37,243 nt of DNA. Source: Lachnospiraceae bacterium (GTDB lineage Bacteria; Bacillota; Clostridia; Lachnospirales; Lachnospiraceae). Positions 1 through 9,487 of this stretch are shown one piece after another; the stretch's first letter is position 1; every line of letters starts with the position of its first letter. The translations under genes were made by a program, and so were the position numbers. Location of the stretch: positions 1 to 37,243 of the forward strand of contig SVFM01000026.1 of the NCBI GenBank assembly GCA_015056865.1. The letters run 5' to 3'. A model generated the notes under the pieces. The model saw only the letters and a list, made by a program, of their open reading frames with translations, had not been told where the DNA came from and did not search any database.

Positions 1-1
1 G

Positions 2-3000
2 ACCATCGATGTACAGGTAGTGGCAAAGCAGATGGCGCATGAGTATGACAGCTTTGACAACCAGTACGATGCAGATGCATCCTTTGTACAGGCAGAACTG
101 TATGTATCTCCCGATGGAGATGATGCAGGTGCGGGAACAGCAGACAGTCCTTTCAAGACCCTGGCAAGAGCCCAGCAGGAAGTACGGACCATGAACGCCA
201 GCATGTGGGGAGACATTATTGTATACCTGGCAGACGGCGTATATGCTCTGGATGATACCCTGACCTTTGGTGTTGAAGACGGTGGTTCCAACGGCCACTA
301 TGTAAGATACGTTGCAACCGGTGATGCAACCATTTCCGGCGGCAGAAAGATTGAAGGCTGGAGCAAGTCTAGTGAGTATGAGAACCTGTATGTAGCCAAT
401 GTGGCAAACTTTACAGGAGCAGGCATCGGTGAGATGTATGTAAATGATGTGTATGCAAAGAGAGCCCAGAGTGAGGACTACGGCATGATCCTTAGTGAAT
501 CTGACGTGGATACCAGCGATAACTATCCTACCGACAGACTGGTTGTAGATTCTGAGGTACTGAGCAAGGCATCCGTGACCGTAGGTGATGTCAGTGATAT
601 CTTGATCCGTCTGGCAAGATCCTGGAAGGGTATGGTATTTAATGTAGAAGACATCACAGACAATGGAGATGGTACAAGTTCCTTACATGTACATCTGACA
701 GCAATAGACACTGGTAGTATTAACTGGGGAGCAGATCCCGGTGCAGGCTTTTATGTGCTGAATGCCTTTGCAGAGCTGGATCAGCCCGGAGAGTTCTACT
801 TTGATGAGACTACCGGTGATCTGTACTACTATCCTCGCGAGGGCGAAGATATGGCTACCGCAGAAGTATATGCTTCTGAGCTGGAAGAGATCCTTGCTAT
901 CGAAGGTACCCATCTGGCTGAGAAGGTAGAAAACATTTCCTTTGAGAACCTTACCTTTGAACTGGCTGCATGGTATGGTGAGATGGAGGAAGGCTTCTAT
1001 GATCAGCAGGCTGGAAGACTTTATGATGACAATGGCGTTGCATCTTATGAGATTCCTGCAGGAATCAACCTGACCAACACCAATGGCATCCAGTTTATAA
1101 ACAACGTGATCAAGGGCTTCCATGGTGCAGGTATCGGATTGCTTAGCGGTGCTGAGAATACCCAGATCGTGGGCAATGTATTTGAAGATATCGGTGATTC
1201 TGCTGTCGTGGTTGGTGATCCTGATATTATAAAGGATGAGGCAGTTTATGGTGCAAACCTCACCCTGAACAAGCCTGTGACTTCCTATGTTGAGGCGGAC
1301 TATGTAGAAACTACAAATTATGATTATTTGGTGGATGATAATCGTTGGAATGGTGTATGGGATTGGAGTGCCGGCGTTGAAAAATATAATTTCATGGGTG
1401 ACTTTACCGAGGCTACCTTTGAGGTGGATTTGGGAGAAGCACATAAGATTCATGAAATTCATTTGCAGACCAGTGGTAGCTGGGTATGTAAGGTAAGTCA
1501 TTCCATTTATGCTTCTGCAGAGAAGATCACCTCTACGGCAGATCTTGAGACAAGAGCAGATAAGATTGTATCCATTCCTCACGATCAGTCTTATGCCCAG
1601 ACTTCAGATCCATATGATCAGAAATATGTAATTGATGATGCATATAAGGATAATGAATATCGCTACCTGTATTATGTGGAGGATGCTACTTATGCTTATG
1701 TTTACAGACTGGCAGCCTTTGATGAAAACGGTGACAATGTTGCTCCTGGTTCCACGGTAACATCCTATGTTGCTGCAGACTATGAAGCTGTCAACTATGA
1801 TCATATCACTAACAGTGTTACTAACGATGGAGCATGGGATTGGAATGCCGCCGTTGAAAAGTATAATTTCATAGGTGACTTTACCAAGGCTACTTTCCAG
1901 GTGGATATGGGAGATCTGTACAGCGTAGACAAGTTTGAACTTCAGACCTCCAGTGCCTGGGTAACCCAGGTAAGCCATTCTATCTATGGTTCTGCAACGC
2001 CTCTTACTTCTACTGCTGACATTGAGGCAAATGCAGATAGACTTGTAACGGTACCTCATGATCAGAGCATTGCACAAGGGGTAACTCAAACTTATGAGGT
2101 TGATGAGCAATTCAGAGGAAAGGAATATCGGTATTTGTACTATGTTGAAGATTCAACATATTCCTATGTCCTTAGATTTGCAGCCATCAATGAGACGAGT
2201 GTAAACATGGATGCCAAGGCGCTTCCTAAGGACAACACGATCACTGACAACTACATCACACGTTGTGGTGTTGTGAATACAGGTGCACCCGGTGTTACTG
2301 CATACTATACCCATAATCTGGATTGCTCCTACAACGAATTCTTTGATCTGCCTTATTCCGGTATCTCACTTGGTTGGGGTTGGAATGCAGGATATTTGAA
2401 TAGTGTTGCTTCCGGCAACAGAGTTGCATACAATGAGATCCATAACGTGATGCAAATGCAGGTGGACGGCGCTTCCATTTATACCTTGGGTCACCTGAAT
2501 GGATCCGAGATTACCGGCAACTACATCTATGATGTGCCTAATTTCAGCGGTGGCATCTATCTTGATCAGGGAAGTGCGGGTCTTGATGTTTATAACAACG
2601 TGCTGGAAAATGTTCCTAATGGATTTATTTCATCCAAAATGGGCAATGGTGATGGAGCAGAAATTAGTATATATGATAACTATGTTTCTGCAAATGAGGC
2701 TTATGATGGAATTGCTCCCGGTTATTATGTGGAAGCAGTATTCTTTGCACCCGGTGATTATCCTTTAGAGGCTGTGGAGATTATCAGGGAAAGTGGTATC
2801 AGAGATGAGTATTCTGCTATCAAGGCAAAGGCCAGTGAAAGACAGGATGAGTTGACTACTGCAATCATTTATGAGAACCTGATGCATGGTGATTCTGATA
2901 TTATCTCTGATGGTATCTATCGTAAGTATATCCTGCTCAGCTACACACTGTATCTGGATCAGTTTATTGATTCTGTAAAGACAGATGGTTCTGTTGGAAG

Positions 3001-4171
3001 CTATCCCGCAGAGCTGGTGCAGGCTGTGAAGGATCAGAGAGTAGTATGTGAGAATCTCTCCACTGCAGTTCCTCAGGACAGGATGGCAATGGCTGAAGCT
3101 ACTGTTGAACTGGTTGATCTTATTCTTGAGATGAAGGAAAGCCGTGTAACAGATAGCATGACAGAACTGATCGCAGAGGCTGAGGATAAACTTGCAAATG
3201 CAGAGGTTGGTACACAGGTTGGACAGATTTATCAGTCCACCTATGATGCACTGGCTGATGCAGTGGCAGTATCCAGAACTATCCAGGAATCTGGAGAGGT
3301 TAATTTGATTGACAGAGTATATCTGGAGAAGTGCATTGCAAGATTTGACAGTGAAAAGATCGCGTTGGATATCACAAGCTTTGATATTCCTTCCGGTCTG
3401 ATGAGTGCTGAAATCGACAATGTTAACCACAAGATCGATATTGTAGTTAGACAATCTGTAGATCTTACAAATGTGGCACCTATCATTGGAATTCCCAACA
3501 GCGTGACAGTTAGTCCTGCTTCCGGAGTGGCAGTTGACCTTTCTGATTTGACAGAAGAGTACACTGTATCCACCACTGATGGCACTCAGAGTCAGGTTTG
3601 GACTGTGAATGTAACCAAGGAGCCCGTTTTGACCGGTGATATCATATTAGATGAAATGGTTGATAACCCTGCAAACTGGGTAACCGGTTTGGGCGGTGGT
3701 CATGAGGCAAAGTACCATGCACAACTCTTTGGGGATTCCACCATTACCTTTAATTTGAAAATAGACAAGCATGCGTCAGCTGACTGGCCGGGCATTATTT
3801 TCAGAAATAATGTATATGATCAAGGGACATCATTTAGTCCTAACGGCGTAGGTAACGGATACACAATAATCTTTAATACTAATGATGATATTTCTGTAGA
3901 ATTGCAGAGATGGAACAGTGGTGTTCGTACATGGTTTATCGGTGGTTCTTCCGGTCAAACTTTAGCAGCTAAAGATATCTTCAACTTTGGCGAAGAGAAC
4001 AAGATTGAATTGACCACCGAGAATGTGACAGGTGGCGTTCACATCGTAGTTAAGGTAAATGATCAGGAACTGATTGATTATACAGACATTTCTCCGGATG
4101 CAGTAACCGATCCGGGATATCTGGGTAAATTCTACTATTATCAGGACGTAGTGATCTCTGCTGCCGATTGA
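2..4171 (+). CDS. Large secreted right-handed beta-helix protein, GH141-like, 5' end missing
   Basis: The reading frame is open to the left window edge, so the N-terminus and any signal peptide are not seen. The opening of the visible part (about 98-1250) has the entry typical of beta-helix carbohydrate-active proteins: LYVSPDGDDAGAGT, an SPFKTLARAQ stretch, and ISGGRKIEGW. Two tandem copies of a roughly 160-residue discoidin-like (F5/8 type C) module follow at about 1277-1756 and 1757-2205; the first is introduced by NLTLNKPV and both carry a VDLG/VDMG strand. The beta-helix then resumes (about 2212-2690) with LPYSGISLGWGWN and DGASIYTLG, which I associate with GH141-type enzymes. After it come a helical linker (2758-3369), an Ig-like beta domain (3370-3621) and a C-terminal beta-sandwich (3622-4168). 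No LPXTG anchor is present at the C-terminus. Role inferred: binding or cleaving a plant or mucin glycan outside the cell. The beta-helix fold is well supported; the enzyme family and activity are not. Confidence 0.8.
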   Translation, partial: TIDVQVVAKQMAHEYDSFDNQYDADASFVQAELYVSPDGDDAGAGTADSPFKTLARAQQEVRTMNASMWGDIIVYLADGVYALDDTLTFGVEDGGSNGHYVRYVATGDATISGGRKIEGWSKSSEYENLYVANVANFTGAGIGEMYVNDVYAKRAQSEDYGMILSESDVDTSDNYPTDRLVVDSEVLSKASVTVGDVSDILIRLARSWKGMVFNVEDITDNGDGTSSLHVHLTAIDTGSINWGADPGAGFYVLNAFAELDQPGEFYFDETTGDLYYYPREGEDMATAEVYASELEEILAIEGTHLAEKVENISFENLTFELAAWYGEMEEGFYDQQAGRLYDDNGVASYEIPAGINLTNTNGIQFINNVIKGFHGAGIGLLSGAENTQIVGNVFEDIGDSAVVVGDPDIIKDEAVYGANLTLNKPVTSYVEADYVETTNYDYLVDDNRWNGVWDWSAGVEKYNFMGDFTEATFEVDLGEAHKIHEIHLQTSGSWVCKVSHSIYASAEKITSTADLETRADKIVSIPHDQSYAQTSDPYDQKYVIDDAYKDNEYRYLYYVEDATYAYVYRLAAFDENGDNVAPGSTVTSYVAADYEAVNYDHITNSVTNDGAWDWNAAVEKYNFIGDFTKATFQVDMGDLYSVDKFELQTSSAWVTQVSHSIYGSATPLTSTADIEANADRLVTVPHDQSIAQGVTQTYEVDEQFRGKEYRYLYYVEDSTYSYVLRFAAINETSVNMDAKALPKDNTITDNYITRCGVVNTGAPGVTAYYTHNLDCSYNEFFDLPYSGISLGWGWNAGYLNSVASGNRVAYNEIHNVMQMQVDGASIYTLGHLNGSEITGNYIYDVPNFSGGIYLDQGSAGLDVYNNVLENVPNGFISSKMGNGDGAEISIYDNYVSANEAYDGIAPGYYVEAVFFAPGDYPLEAVEIIRESGIRDEYSAIKAKASERQDELTTAIIYENLMHGDSDIISDGIYRKYILLSYTLYLDQFIDSVKTDGSVGSYPAELVQAVKDQRVVCENLSTAVPQDRMAMAEATVELVDLILEMKESRVTDSMTELIAEAEDKLANAEVGTQVGQIYQSTYDALADAVAVSRTIQESGEVNLIDRVYLEKCIARFDSEKIALDITSFDIPSGLMSAEIDNVNHKIDIVVRQSVDLTNVAPIIGIPNSVTVSPASGVAVDLSDLTEEYTVSTTDGTQSQVWTVNVTKEPVLTGDIILDEMVDNPANWVTGLGGGHEAKYHAQLFGDSTITFNLKIDKHASADWPGIIFRNNVYDQGTSFSPNGVGNGYTIIFNTNDDISVELQRWNSGVRTWFIGGSSGQTLAAKDIFNFGEENKIELTTENVTGGVHIVVKVNDQELIDYTDISPDAVTDPGYLGKFYYYQDVVISAAD

Positions 4172-4189
4172 TATATAGAGTAAAATCTT

Positions 4190-4242
4190 CACAAAGCAAA
4201 AGGGCAAAGCCGAGAAAAACTTGGCTTTGCCCTTGCTTTGTG
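4190..4242. terminator. Bidirectional terminator between convergent genes
   Basis: The arms 4190-4211 and 4223-4242 pair over about 20 bp with a two-base bulge around an 11-base loop. The hairpin lies 18 bases past the beta-helix stop and 36 bases past the stop of the opposing ATPase gene, so it can serve both. T-runs are weak, so release efficiency is uncertain. Confidence 0.65.
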
Positions 4243-4278
4243 TGCCTGACGACTTTCCAACGGGTGTCATTTGTAAGA

Positions 4279-5574
4279 TCAGATGCAGAAGGCTGCATAC
4301 AACGGAACAGTCTTTTTGCTGTTTTCAAATCCAAAATTCATAGTGGAAAGCTTGATGGCATAATCCGGCTTGTATGCATCCATATATATTTTTAAACTTT
4401 TTGCGCGGGTATTGTCGGCAGATTTTACCTCGATAGGTATAATTTTGCCGTTTCGCTGGATGATGAAATCAACTTCTGCACCACGGTCTGATTCCCAATA
4501 GTAGGTCGTATAGCCGTTTATGATAAGTTGAGAATTAACATAGTTCTCAACCATACCACCCTTGAAGTCGTTGAGTTCCTCGGACATATACAAGACATCA
4601 TCAGGGATAAGGTCTTTTTTGGCACATAGAAGGCCTAGATCGGATACATACACCTTGAAAGTATCAATATCACGGTAATTTTCCAAGGGTTTCTTTATTT
4701 GCTCCAGCTTATAAATTTGAGAAACAATACCTGAAAGAACAAGCCATTCAATTGCATTTTCAAATTCCGAAGCCCGGCCGCCTTTTTTAAGTAACTTATA
4801 TTGGAAACGAGTGTTCTTCTTGGAAAGTTGAACGGTAATATTATCATAAACAAGTCGGGTTTTCTTAATCTCGTTGAGATTATTATACTTGCTCATATCG
4901 TTAAGATAGCTGATAAGGATGTTGCTCTGGGTGTGACGAACCAGGATATGATCCTTGGTGTTTACATACTGCACCACACATTCAGGCATTCCTCCGACCA
5001 CAAGATACTGCCTGTAAAGCCTAAGTGCTGTATTGTGCAGGGCAGAAGGCATTGCGGTATCGGTTGCAAAACACTCTTTAATTTTTTCTACAAGACTATC
5101 TTCCCCAAGTGCGAGCATAAATTCTTCCATATCCATTGGATACAAAGTTTTCATATCCACCTTCCCCACAGGAAAGGAAAATTTATCACGATTAACGGCA
5201 ACGCCGAGTAAACTGCCTGCGACAATAATGTGATATTCAGGAGCTTCTTCATAGAAGTATTTGAGCGATGTCAGTGCGCGTTCACACAACTGAACTTCAT
5301 CGAATACAATAAGAGTTTTTTCTTTGATGATCGTCTGTCCGGCAATGTGTGAGAGAATAGGAATTAAATAATCGGGATTGATGCTTTCGCTGAAAGTGTC
5401 AGAGAGCTTTGGATTGCTTTCAAAGTTAAAGTAAGCCACATTGTCGTAGTGTGTACGGCCGAACTCCAAAATAGAGTAGGTTTTACCCACCTGTCTTGCT
5501 CCCTGTAAAATAAGCGGTTTGCGGTGGGGGCTTTCTTTCCACTCCTGAAAATATTTTGTGATTTTTCTATACAT
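4279..5574 (-). CDS. AAA family ATPase with C-terminal DUF4143 domain
   Basis: This is a 431-residue P-loop ATPase of the AAA_14/DUF4143 type. The Walker A GARQVGKT is at residues 25-32 and the Walker B LIVFDEVQ at about 89-96. The C-terminal part ends in a PD-(D/E)XK-like arrangement, WESDRGAEVDF followed by IPIEVKSADNT, as found in DUF4143 proteins. No signal peptide or membrane segment is visible. The start is set by AAAGGGG about 8 bases upstream of ATG. It is a single-gene unit on the opposite strand to its neighbours, which is common for this mobile, patchily distributed family. The biological role of the family is unknown to me; DNA binding or cleavage by the C-terminal fold is only a possibility. 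Confidence 0.9.
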   Translation of the reverse strand: MYRKITKYFQEWKESPHRKPLILQGARQVGKTYSILEFGRTHYDNVAYFNFESNPKLSDTFSESINPDYLIPILSHIAGQTIIKEKTLIVFDEVQLCERALTSLKYFYEEAPEYHIIVAGSLLGVAVNRDKFSFPVGKVDMKTLYPMDMEEFMLALGEDSLVEKIKECFATDTAMPSALHNTALRLYRQYLVVGGMPECVVQYVNTKDHILVRHTQSNILISYLNDMSKYNNLNEIKKTRLVYDNITVQLSKKNTRFQYKLLKKGGRASEFENAIEWLVLSGIVSQIYKLEQIKKPLENYRDIDTFKVYVSDLGLLCAKKDLIPDDVLYMSEELNDFKGGMVENYVNSQLIINGYTTYYWESDRGAEVDFIIQRNGKIIPIEVKSADNTRAKSLKIYMDAYKPDYAIKLSTMNFGFENSKKTVPLYAAFCI

Positions 5575-5604
5575 AATTTATCCCCTTTACATTGTTATGT
5601 ATGT

Positions 5605-5633
5605 AGCATAACATATGTTCGTGTAAAAAACAA
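5605..5633 (-). promoter_or_regulatory. Candidate promoter of the DUF4143 ATPase gene
   Basis: On the minus strand, TTGTTT (5628-5633) and TATGCT (5605-5610) are separated by 17 bp, and the gene starts about 30 bases downstream. The -35 box is weak. The surrounding 5575-5720 stretch is very AT-rich and holds no gene. Confidence 0.4.
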
Positions 5634-5714
5634 TGTTAATTTAATTGAGTTTTACATCAAACGACATAAATAATTTTAAAAATATAACATTATTCGACAG
5701 ATATAAATATTTTC

Positions 5715-5743
5715 TTGCTTTTATGAAAAGAATATCGTAACAT
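5715..5743 (+). promoter_or_regulatory. Candidate promoter of the MoxR-VWA pair
   Basis: TTGCTT (5715-5720) and TAACAT (5738-5743) are 17 bp apart, about 65 bases before the MoxR start. The match is moderate and untested. Confidence 0.4.
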
Positions 5744-5807
5744 GTTATTGTGTCTACGGGGCGGCACAGAGTAATACCGAAGATGCCTCGAAGAAATGAG
5801 GAATACC

Positions 5808-6620
5808 ATGAGCGAATTGATGTTTACATCCACTGGAGAATATGTGGCAAGCGAGGAACTGATGGCCAGTGTCAACGTAGCTATCGCGCTGAAAAAGCCG
5901 CTTTTGATCAAAGGGGAGCCGGGCACGGGCAAGACCATGCTGGCCCAGGCTGTTGCTGCATCCCTGGGTAAAAGATTGATCATCTGGAATATCAAATCCA
6001 CCACCAAAGCCCAGGAGGGCCTTTACGTGTACGATACCATTCAAAGGCTCTATGACGGCCAGTTTGGTGAGGAGGGAGTGGATGATATCTCCAGATATAT
6101 TAAGCTGGGGAAGCTTGGTGAGGCTTTTGACTCTGAGGAGCAGGTGGTTCTTTTGATTGATGAGATCGACAAGGCCGATCTGGAGTTTCCCAATGACCTT
6201 TTATGGGAGCTGGATCAGATGGAATTTTATATCAATGAGACCAAGCGCACGGTCAAGGCAAAACACAGACCCATCGTGATCATTACCTCCAACGCGGAGA
6301 AGGAGCTGCCGGATGCATTTCTTCGCCGCTGCATCTTTCATTATATTGATTTTCCCAGCAAGGAACTGATGGAACAGATTGTCAAGGTACATCATCCTAA
6401 CGTGGAGGAAGCCTTGCTTCAGAGCGCCATGGAGGCCTTTTACGACATCCGGGCTATGCGTGACATTCGCAAAAAGCCCAGTACCTCAGAGTTGATTGAC
6501 TGGGTCAATGCACTGCAGATCGGAGGGATTCCTACAGAAAAGATTAAGGCAACGCTGCCCTTTATCGGTGTAGTAGTAAAGAAGGATGAGGATTTGAATC
6601 TTGTAAAACAGAGGGTGTAA
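5808..6620 (+). CDS. MoxR-family AAA+ ATPase
   Basis: This AAA+ ATPase of about 270 residues has Walker A GEPGTGKT (residues 36-43), Walker B VVLLIDEID at about 113-121 and a sensor-1 region ending IITSNAEKE. MoxR proteins are thought to act as chaperone-like ATPases that work with a VWA partner to mature or insert cofactors into target proteins. The VWA partner follows after three bases, which fits a two-gene unit. I chose ATG 5808 over the in-frame ATG at 5796 because AGGA at 5799-5802 sits 5 bases before it; the upstream ATG has no ribosome binding site. The protein has no membrane segment and is cytoplasmic. The client protein cannot be told from the neighbours. Confidence 0.9.
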   Translation: MSELMFTSTGEYVASEELMASVNVAIALKKPLLIKGEPGTGKTMLAQAVAASLGKRLIIWNIKSTTKAQEGLYVYDTIQRLYDGQFGEEGVDDISRYIKLGKLGEAFDSEEQVVLLIDEIDKADLEFPNDLLWELDQMEFYINETKRTVKAKHRPIVIITSNAEKELPDAFLRRCIFHYIDFPSKELMEQIVKVHHPNVEEALLQSAMEAFYDIRAMRDIRKKPSTSELIDWVNALQIGGIPTEKIKATLPFIGVVVKKDEDLNLVKQRV

Positions 6621-6623
6621 TAT

Positions 6624-7832
6624 ATGTTTTTAAAGTTTTTTCAGACCCTGAGAGAGATGGGCCTGCGGGTGACTCTGGGTGAGTTTCTTGCCCTTCAGGA
6701 GGCCTTGGAAAAGGATTTGTGCGGCAGTTCCATGACCGGATTTTATTATGTGGCCCGGATGATCCTGGTAAAGAGTGAGACAGATTTTGATAAATTTGAT
6801 ATGGCCTTTGAAGAGTGCTTTAAGGCGGTGAAGGCAGAGCGGGAGATCACCAGCCAGATGCTCAGATGGTTGGACAAGACGGATCTGCAGGAACTGGCTG
6901 ATGAGGAGGCCAGAAACATGCTGAACCAGATGGAGGACAATCAAGTCTTCATGGATAAGGATGAGGTGGAGCAGAAGTTTAAGGAGCGCCTGCGGGATCA
7001 GGACAGTGAGCACAACGGCGGAAGCTTCTGGATCGGCAGCATGGGCAAAACCTCCTTTGGAAACAGCGGCGGCAATGTGGGCGGCCTGCGTGTGGGCGGA
7101 AAGACAGGTCACCAGTCCGCGTTTGCAGTCATTGGCGAGCGGAAATACCGTGATTTTAGAGATGACAGAGTGCTGGATAACAGGCAGTTTCAGATAGCTT
7201 TTCGAAAGCTGCGCCAGTTTTCGGCCAGACTGGATATTCCGGAGACAGAGCTGGATATCAACGGAACTGTGGATAAGACCTGCAACAACGGCGGTTGTCT
7301 GCAGATCGTTATGCAAAAGCCCAGGAAGAATGCAGTGAAACTTTTGCTGCTCATGGATTCCGGTGGCACCATGATCCCTTTTAGCAAGCTTTTAAATGAT
7401 ATTTTTCAGGCAGTGCACAAGTCCAATCACTATAAAGATGTGAAGACTTATTACTTCCACAACTGTATCTACAGCAAGCTTTACAAGACGCCGGAGTGCG
7501 AAAATGGAGACTGGATCGATACAGATTGGATGTTCCGCAATCTGGACAGCGATTACAAAGTGATCATCGTAGGTGATGCAGCTATGGCGCCGGAGGAACT
7601 TTACTCCGACACCGGCAACTACCGTGGGCCAAACGGCGGTCTGTCCGGCTATGAGTGGCTGCAGCTGGTGAAGAAAAAGTATAAAAAAGTTGTCTGGCTG
7701 AATCCTAAGATGGCGCCCGGCCATGCTCCCTGGAGAGAGGCGGAAACAGCAATTAAAGGGATATTTCCCATGTACAAGCTGACCGTGGACGGGCTGAATC
7801 AGGCCATGGTAAAGTTGATGGTGAATAAATAG
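6624..7832 (+). CDS. VWA domain-containing (CoxE-like) protein, MoxR partner
   Basis: The 402-residue protein has a helical N-terminal half with a Gly/Ser-rich stretch around residues 135-160 and a C-terminal von Willebrand A domain starting near residue 235. The metal-binding loop reads LLLLMDSGGTM, so the usual DxSxS appears as D-S-G-G-T, a form I know from this VWA subfamily. Later landmarks are TYYFHNCIYSKLY and VIIVGDAAMAPEEL. It starts 3 bases after the MoxR stop and is surely co-transcribed with it. The inferred role is as substrate-binding or adaptor partner of the ATPase. It is not predicted to be exported. Confidence 0.88.
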   Translation: MFLKFFQTLREMGLRVTLGEFLALQEALEKDLCGSSMTGFYYVARMILVKSETDFDKFDMAFEECFKAVKAEREITSQMLRWLDKTDLQELADEEARNMLNQMEDNQVFMDKDEVEQKFKERLRDQDSEHNGGSFWIGSMGKTSFGNSGGNVGGLRVGGKTGHQSAFAVIGERKYRDFRDDRVLDNRQFQIAFRKLRQFSARLDIPETELDINGTVDKTCNNGGCLQIVMQKPRKNAVKLLLLMDSGGTMIPFSKLLNDIFQAVHKSNHYKDVKTYYFHNCIYSKLYKTPECENGDWIDTDWMFRNLDSDYKVIIVGDAAMAPEELYSDTGNYRGPNGGLSGYEWLQLVKKKYKKVVWLNPKMAPGHAPWREAETAIKGIFPMYKLTVDGLNQAMVKLMVNK

Positions 7833-7849
7833 GGGTTATAAATTTACAG

Positions 7850-7878
7850 TTGACAATCTGCAATTCAACTTGTATAAT
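7850..7878 (+). promoter_or_regulatory. Sigma-A promoter of the tyrS T-box transcript
   Basis: A consensus -35 TTGACA (7850-7855) and -10 TATAAT (7873-7878) are separated by 17 bp. Transcription should start near 7885, just before the T-box leader. Confidence 0.85.
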
Positions 7879-7884
7879 GAGGAA

Positions 7885-8160
7885 AATCATAATTAACGCG
7901 ATGAAGAGAAGAGTACTGTTACTTAGAACCTACAGAGAGTTGCCGGTCGGTGAGAGGCGCAGTGGAGAGTGGCAGGAAGTACATCTCGGAGCAGCAAACC
8001 GAAAGGTGTTCGCACCCGGTAGGCTTTGCCGGCAGGCACCGATATCAGCCGGAGTATTCACAGGATACTTACTAAGCCATACATTGTGAGATGTGTGGGA
8101 ACATTAGGTGGTAACACGAGACCAGAGCTCGTCCTTTTGAAAAGGACGGGCTTTTGCTAT
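7885..8160 (+). promoter_or_regulatory. Tyrosine T-box leader of tyrS
   Basis: The 369-base gap between the VWA gene and tyrS is filled by a T-box riboswitch. The T-box core AGGTGGTAACACG is at 8106-8118, followed by a terminator. In Stem I, an AGAGAG stretch at 7933-7938, a GGTGAGAGGC apical loop around 7949-7958 and GAAGTACATCTCGGAG near 7976-7991 place the specifier codon UAC (Tyr) at 7980-7982, followed by the usual purine. The UGGU of the core would pair with an ACCA tRNA end, which fits the A discriminator of tRNA-Tyr. Uncharged tRNA-Tyr should stabilise the antiterminator and turn tyrS on. Exact stem boundaries were not folded by software. Confidence 0.93.
8126..8156 (+). terminator. 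T-box regulated intrinsic terminator
   Basis: The arms 8126-8138 and 8140-8152 pair over 12-13 bp and are followed by TTTTGC. It lies just after the T-box core, so its 5' arm region competes with the antiterminator. Confidence 0.85.
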
Positions 8161-8201
8161 TTTTAGACGTGAAGCAACAAAGTTACAAGGAGGACAACAC
8201 C

Positions 8202-9422
8202 ATGACCATTTTTGACGAACTGAAAGCCAGAGGACTTCTGGCTCAATTGACAGATGAGGAAGAGATCAAGGAACTGATCAATGCAGGAAAGGCAGTGTTT
8301 TATATTGGCTTTGACCCTACTGCAGATAGCTTGCACGTAGGACATTTTATGGCCCTTTGCCTGATGAAGAGGCTGCAGATGGCCGGCAATAAGCCCATTG
8401 CCCTGATTGGCGGCGGTACTGCCATGATCGGTGATCCTTCCGGCAGAAGTGACATGCGCACCATGATGACCAAGGAGACCATTGATCACAACGTAGAGTG
8501 CTTTAAAAAGCAGATGAGTAAGTTCATTGACTTCTCCGAGGGCAAGGCGATGCTGGTAAACAATGCAGACTGGCTGCTGAATCTGAACTATGTGGAGCTG
8601 CTTCGTGATGTGGGCGTGCACTTTAGTGTGAATCGTATGTTGACCGCAGAGTGCTACAAGCAGCGCATGGAGAAGGGCCTTAGCTTTTTGGAGTTTAACT
8701 ACATGATCATGCAGAGCTATGATTTCCTGGCTTTGTACGAGAAATACGGTTGCAACATGCAGTTTGGCGGGGATGACCAGTGGAGCAACATGCTGGGCGG
8801 CACAGAGTTGATCCGCCGTAAGCTGGGCAAGGATGCCTACGCCATGACCATCAATCTGCTTCTTAATTCCGAGGGAAAAAAGATGGGCAAGACCCAAAAG
8901 GGTGCTGTGTGGCTGGATCCGGAGAAGACTTCTCCCTTTGATTTTTACCAGTACTGGAGAAATGTGGATGATGCGGATGTGCTGAAATGTCTGCGTATGC
9001 TGACTTTCCTTCCTTTGGAGCAGATCGAAGAGATGGACAAATGGGAAGGCAGCCAGTTGAACCAGGCCAAGGAAATCCTGGCATTTGAATTGACCAAGCT
9101 GGTACACAGCGAGGAAGAGGCTGTTAAGGCCCAGGAAAGCGCCAAGGCCCTGTTTGCAGGCGGCAATGCAGCCCAGATGCCCACAGAAACCTTGACTGAG
9201 GATCTGTTCCAGGATGGTAAGATTGATATTCTCGGTGTGCTGACTGCTTCCGGGCTGAACACTTCCAGATCCGAGGCCAGACGCGCTGTGGAGCAGGGCG
9301 GTGTGACCGTGGACGGCGAGAAGGTGACTGATATCAAGACCTGTTACACGCCGGAGCAGTTTGCCGGAGAAGGTATGGTAGTGAAGCGCGGTAAGAAAAA
9401 CTTTAAACGTGTAATCATGTGA
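8202..9422 (+). CDS. tyrS: Tyrosyl-tRNA synthetase
   Basis: TyrS charges tRNA-Tyr with tyrosine in the cytoplasm. The 406-residue protein has the class I signatures HVGH (HIGH-type, residues 45-48) and KMGKT (KMSKS-type, 227-231). A C-terminal S4 RNA-binding domain is recognisable from [19 protein letters not shown]. The start is ATG 8202, with AAGGAGG at 8187-8193 and an 8-base spacer; an upstream in-frame extension would run into the terminator and is rejected. Expression should be controlled by the Tyr T-box leader just upstream. The gene ends 9 bases before a hairpin that terminates it and overlaps the next gene's ribosome binding site. Confidence 0.97.
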   Translation: MTIFDELKARGLLAQLTDEEEIKELINAGKAVFYIGFDPTADSLHVGHFMALCLMKRLQMAGNKPIALIGGGTAMIGDPSGRSDMRTMMTKETIDHNVECFKKQMSKFIDFSEGKAMLVNNADWLLNLNYVELLRDVGVHFSVNRMLTAECYKQRMEKGLSFLEFNYMIMQSYDFLALYEKYGCNMQFGGDDQWSNMLGGTELIRRKLGKDAYAMTINLLLNSEGKKMGKTQKGAVWLDPEKTSPFDFYQYWRNVDDADVLKCLRMLTFLPLEQIEEMDKWEGSQLNQAKEILAFELTKLVHSEEEAVKAQESAKALFAGGNAAQMPTETLTEDLFQDGKIDILGVLTASGLNTSRSEARRAVEQGGVTVDGEKVTDIKTCYTPEQFAGEGMVVKRGKKNFKRVIM

Positions 9423-9431
9423 TGATTTTAG

Positions 9432-9486
9432 AAACCTCCGCATATACATGTAGTGAAATATTACATGCGTATGCAGGAGGTTTTTT
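9432..9486 (+). terminator. tyrS terminator hairpin that contains the spoIVA Shine-Dalgarno
   Basis: AAACCTCC (9432-9439) pairs with GGAGGTTT (9476-9483). After a bulged A, GCATA (9440-9444) pairs with TATGC (9470-9474), and an inner CATGTA/TACATG stem closes a loop of about 9 bases. Six T residues follow at 9481-9486, three of them inside the stem. The shape is a normal intrinsic terminator, but its 3' arm is the spoIVA ribosome binding site (9475-9480). Confidence 0.8.
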
Positions 9487-9487
9487 C

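Noticed and set aside
7850..8089. Small plus-strand frame between the VWA gene and tyrS
   Set aside because: It lies inside the T-box leader, whose conserved RNA features explain the sequence.
8163..9449. Long minus-strand open frame (428 codons) opposite tyrS
   Set aside because: It mirrors the tyrS coding frame, has no ribosome binding site, and its product is rich in His, Leu and Gln as expected for an antisense shadow.
9455..9462. GAAATATT as a SigE -35 for spoIVA
   Set aside because: It resembles a SigE -35 box, but no matching -10 is found at the right distance before the start codon.
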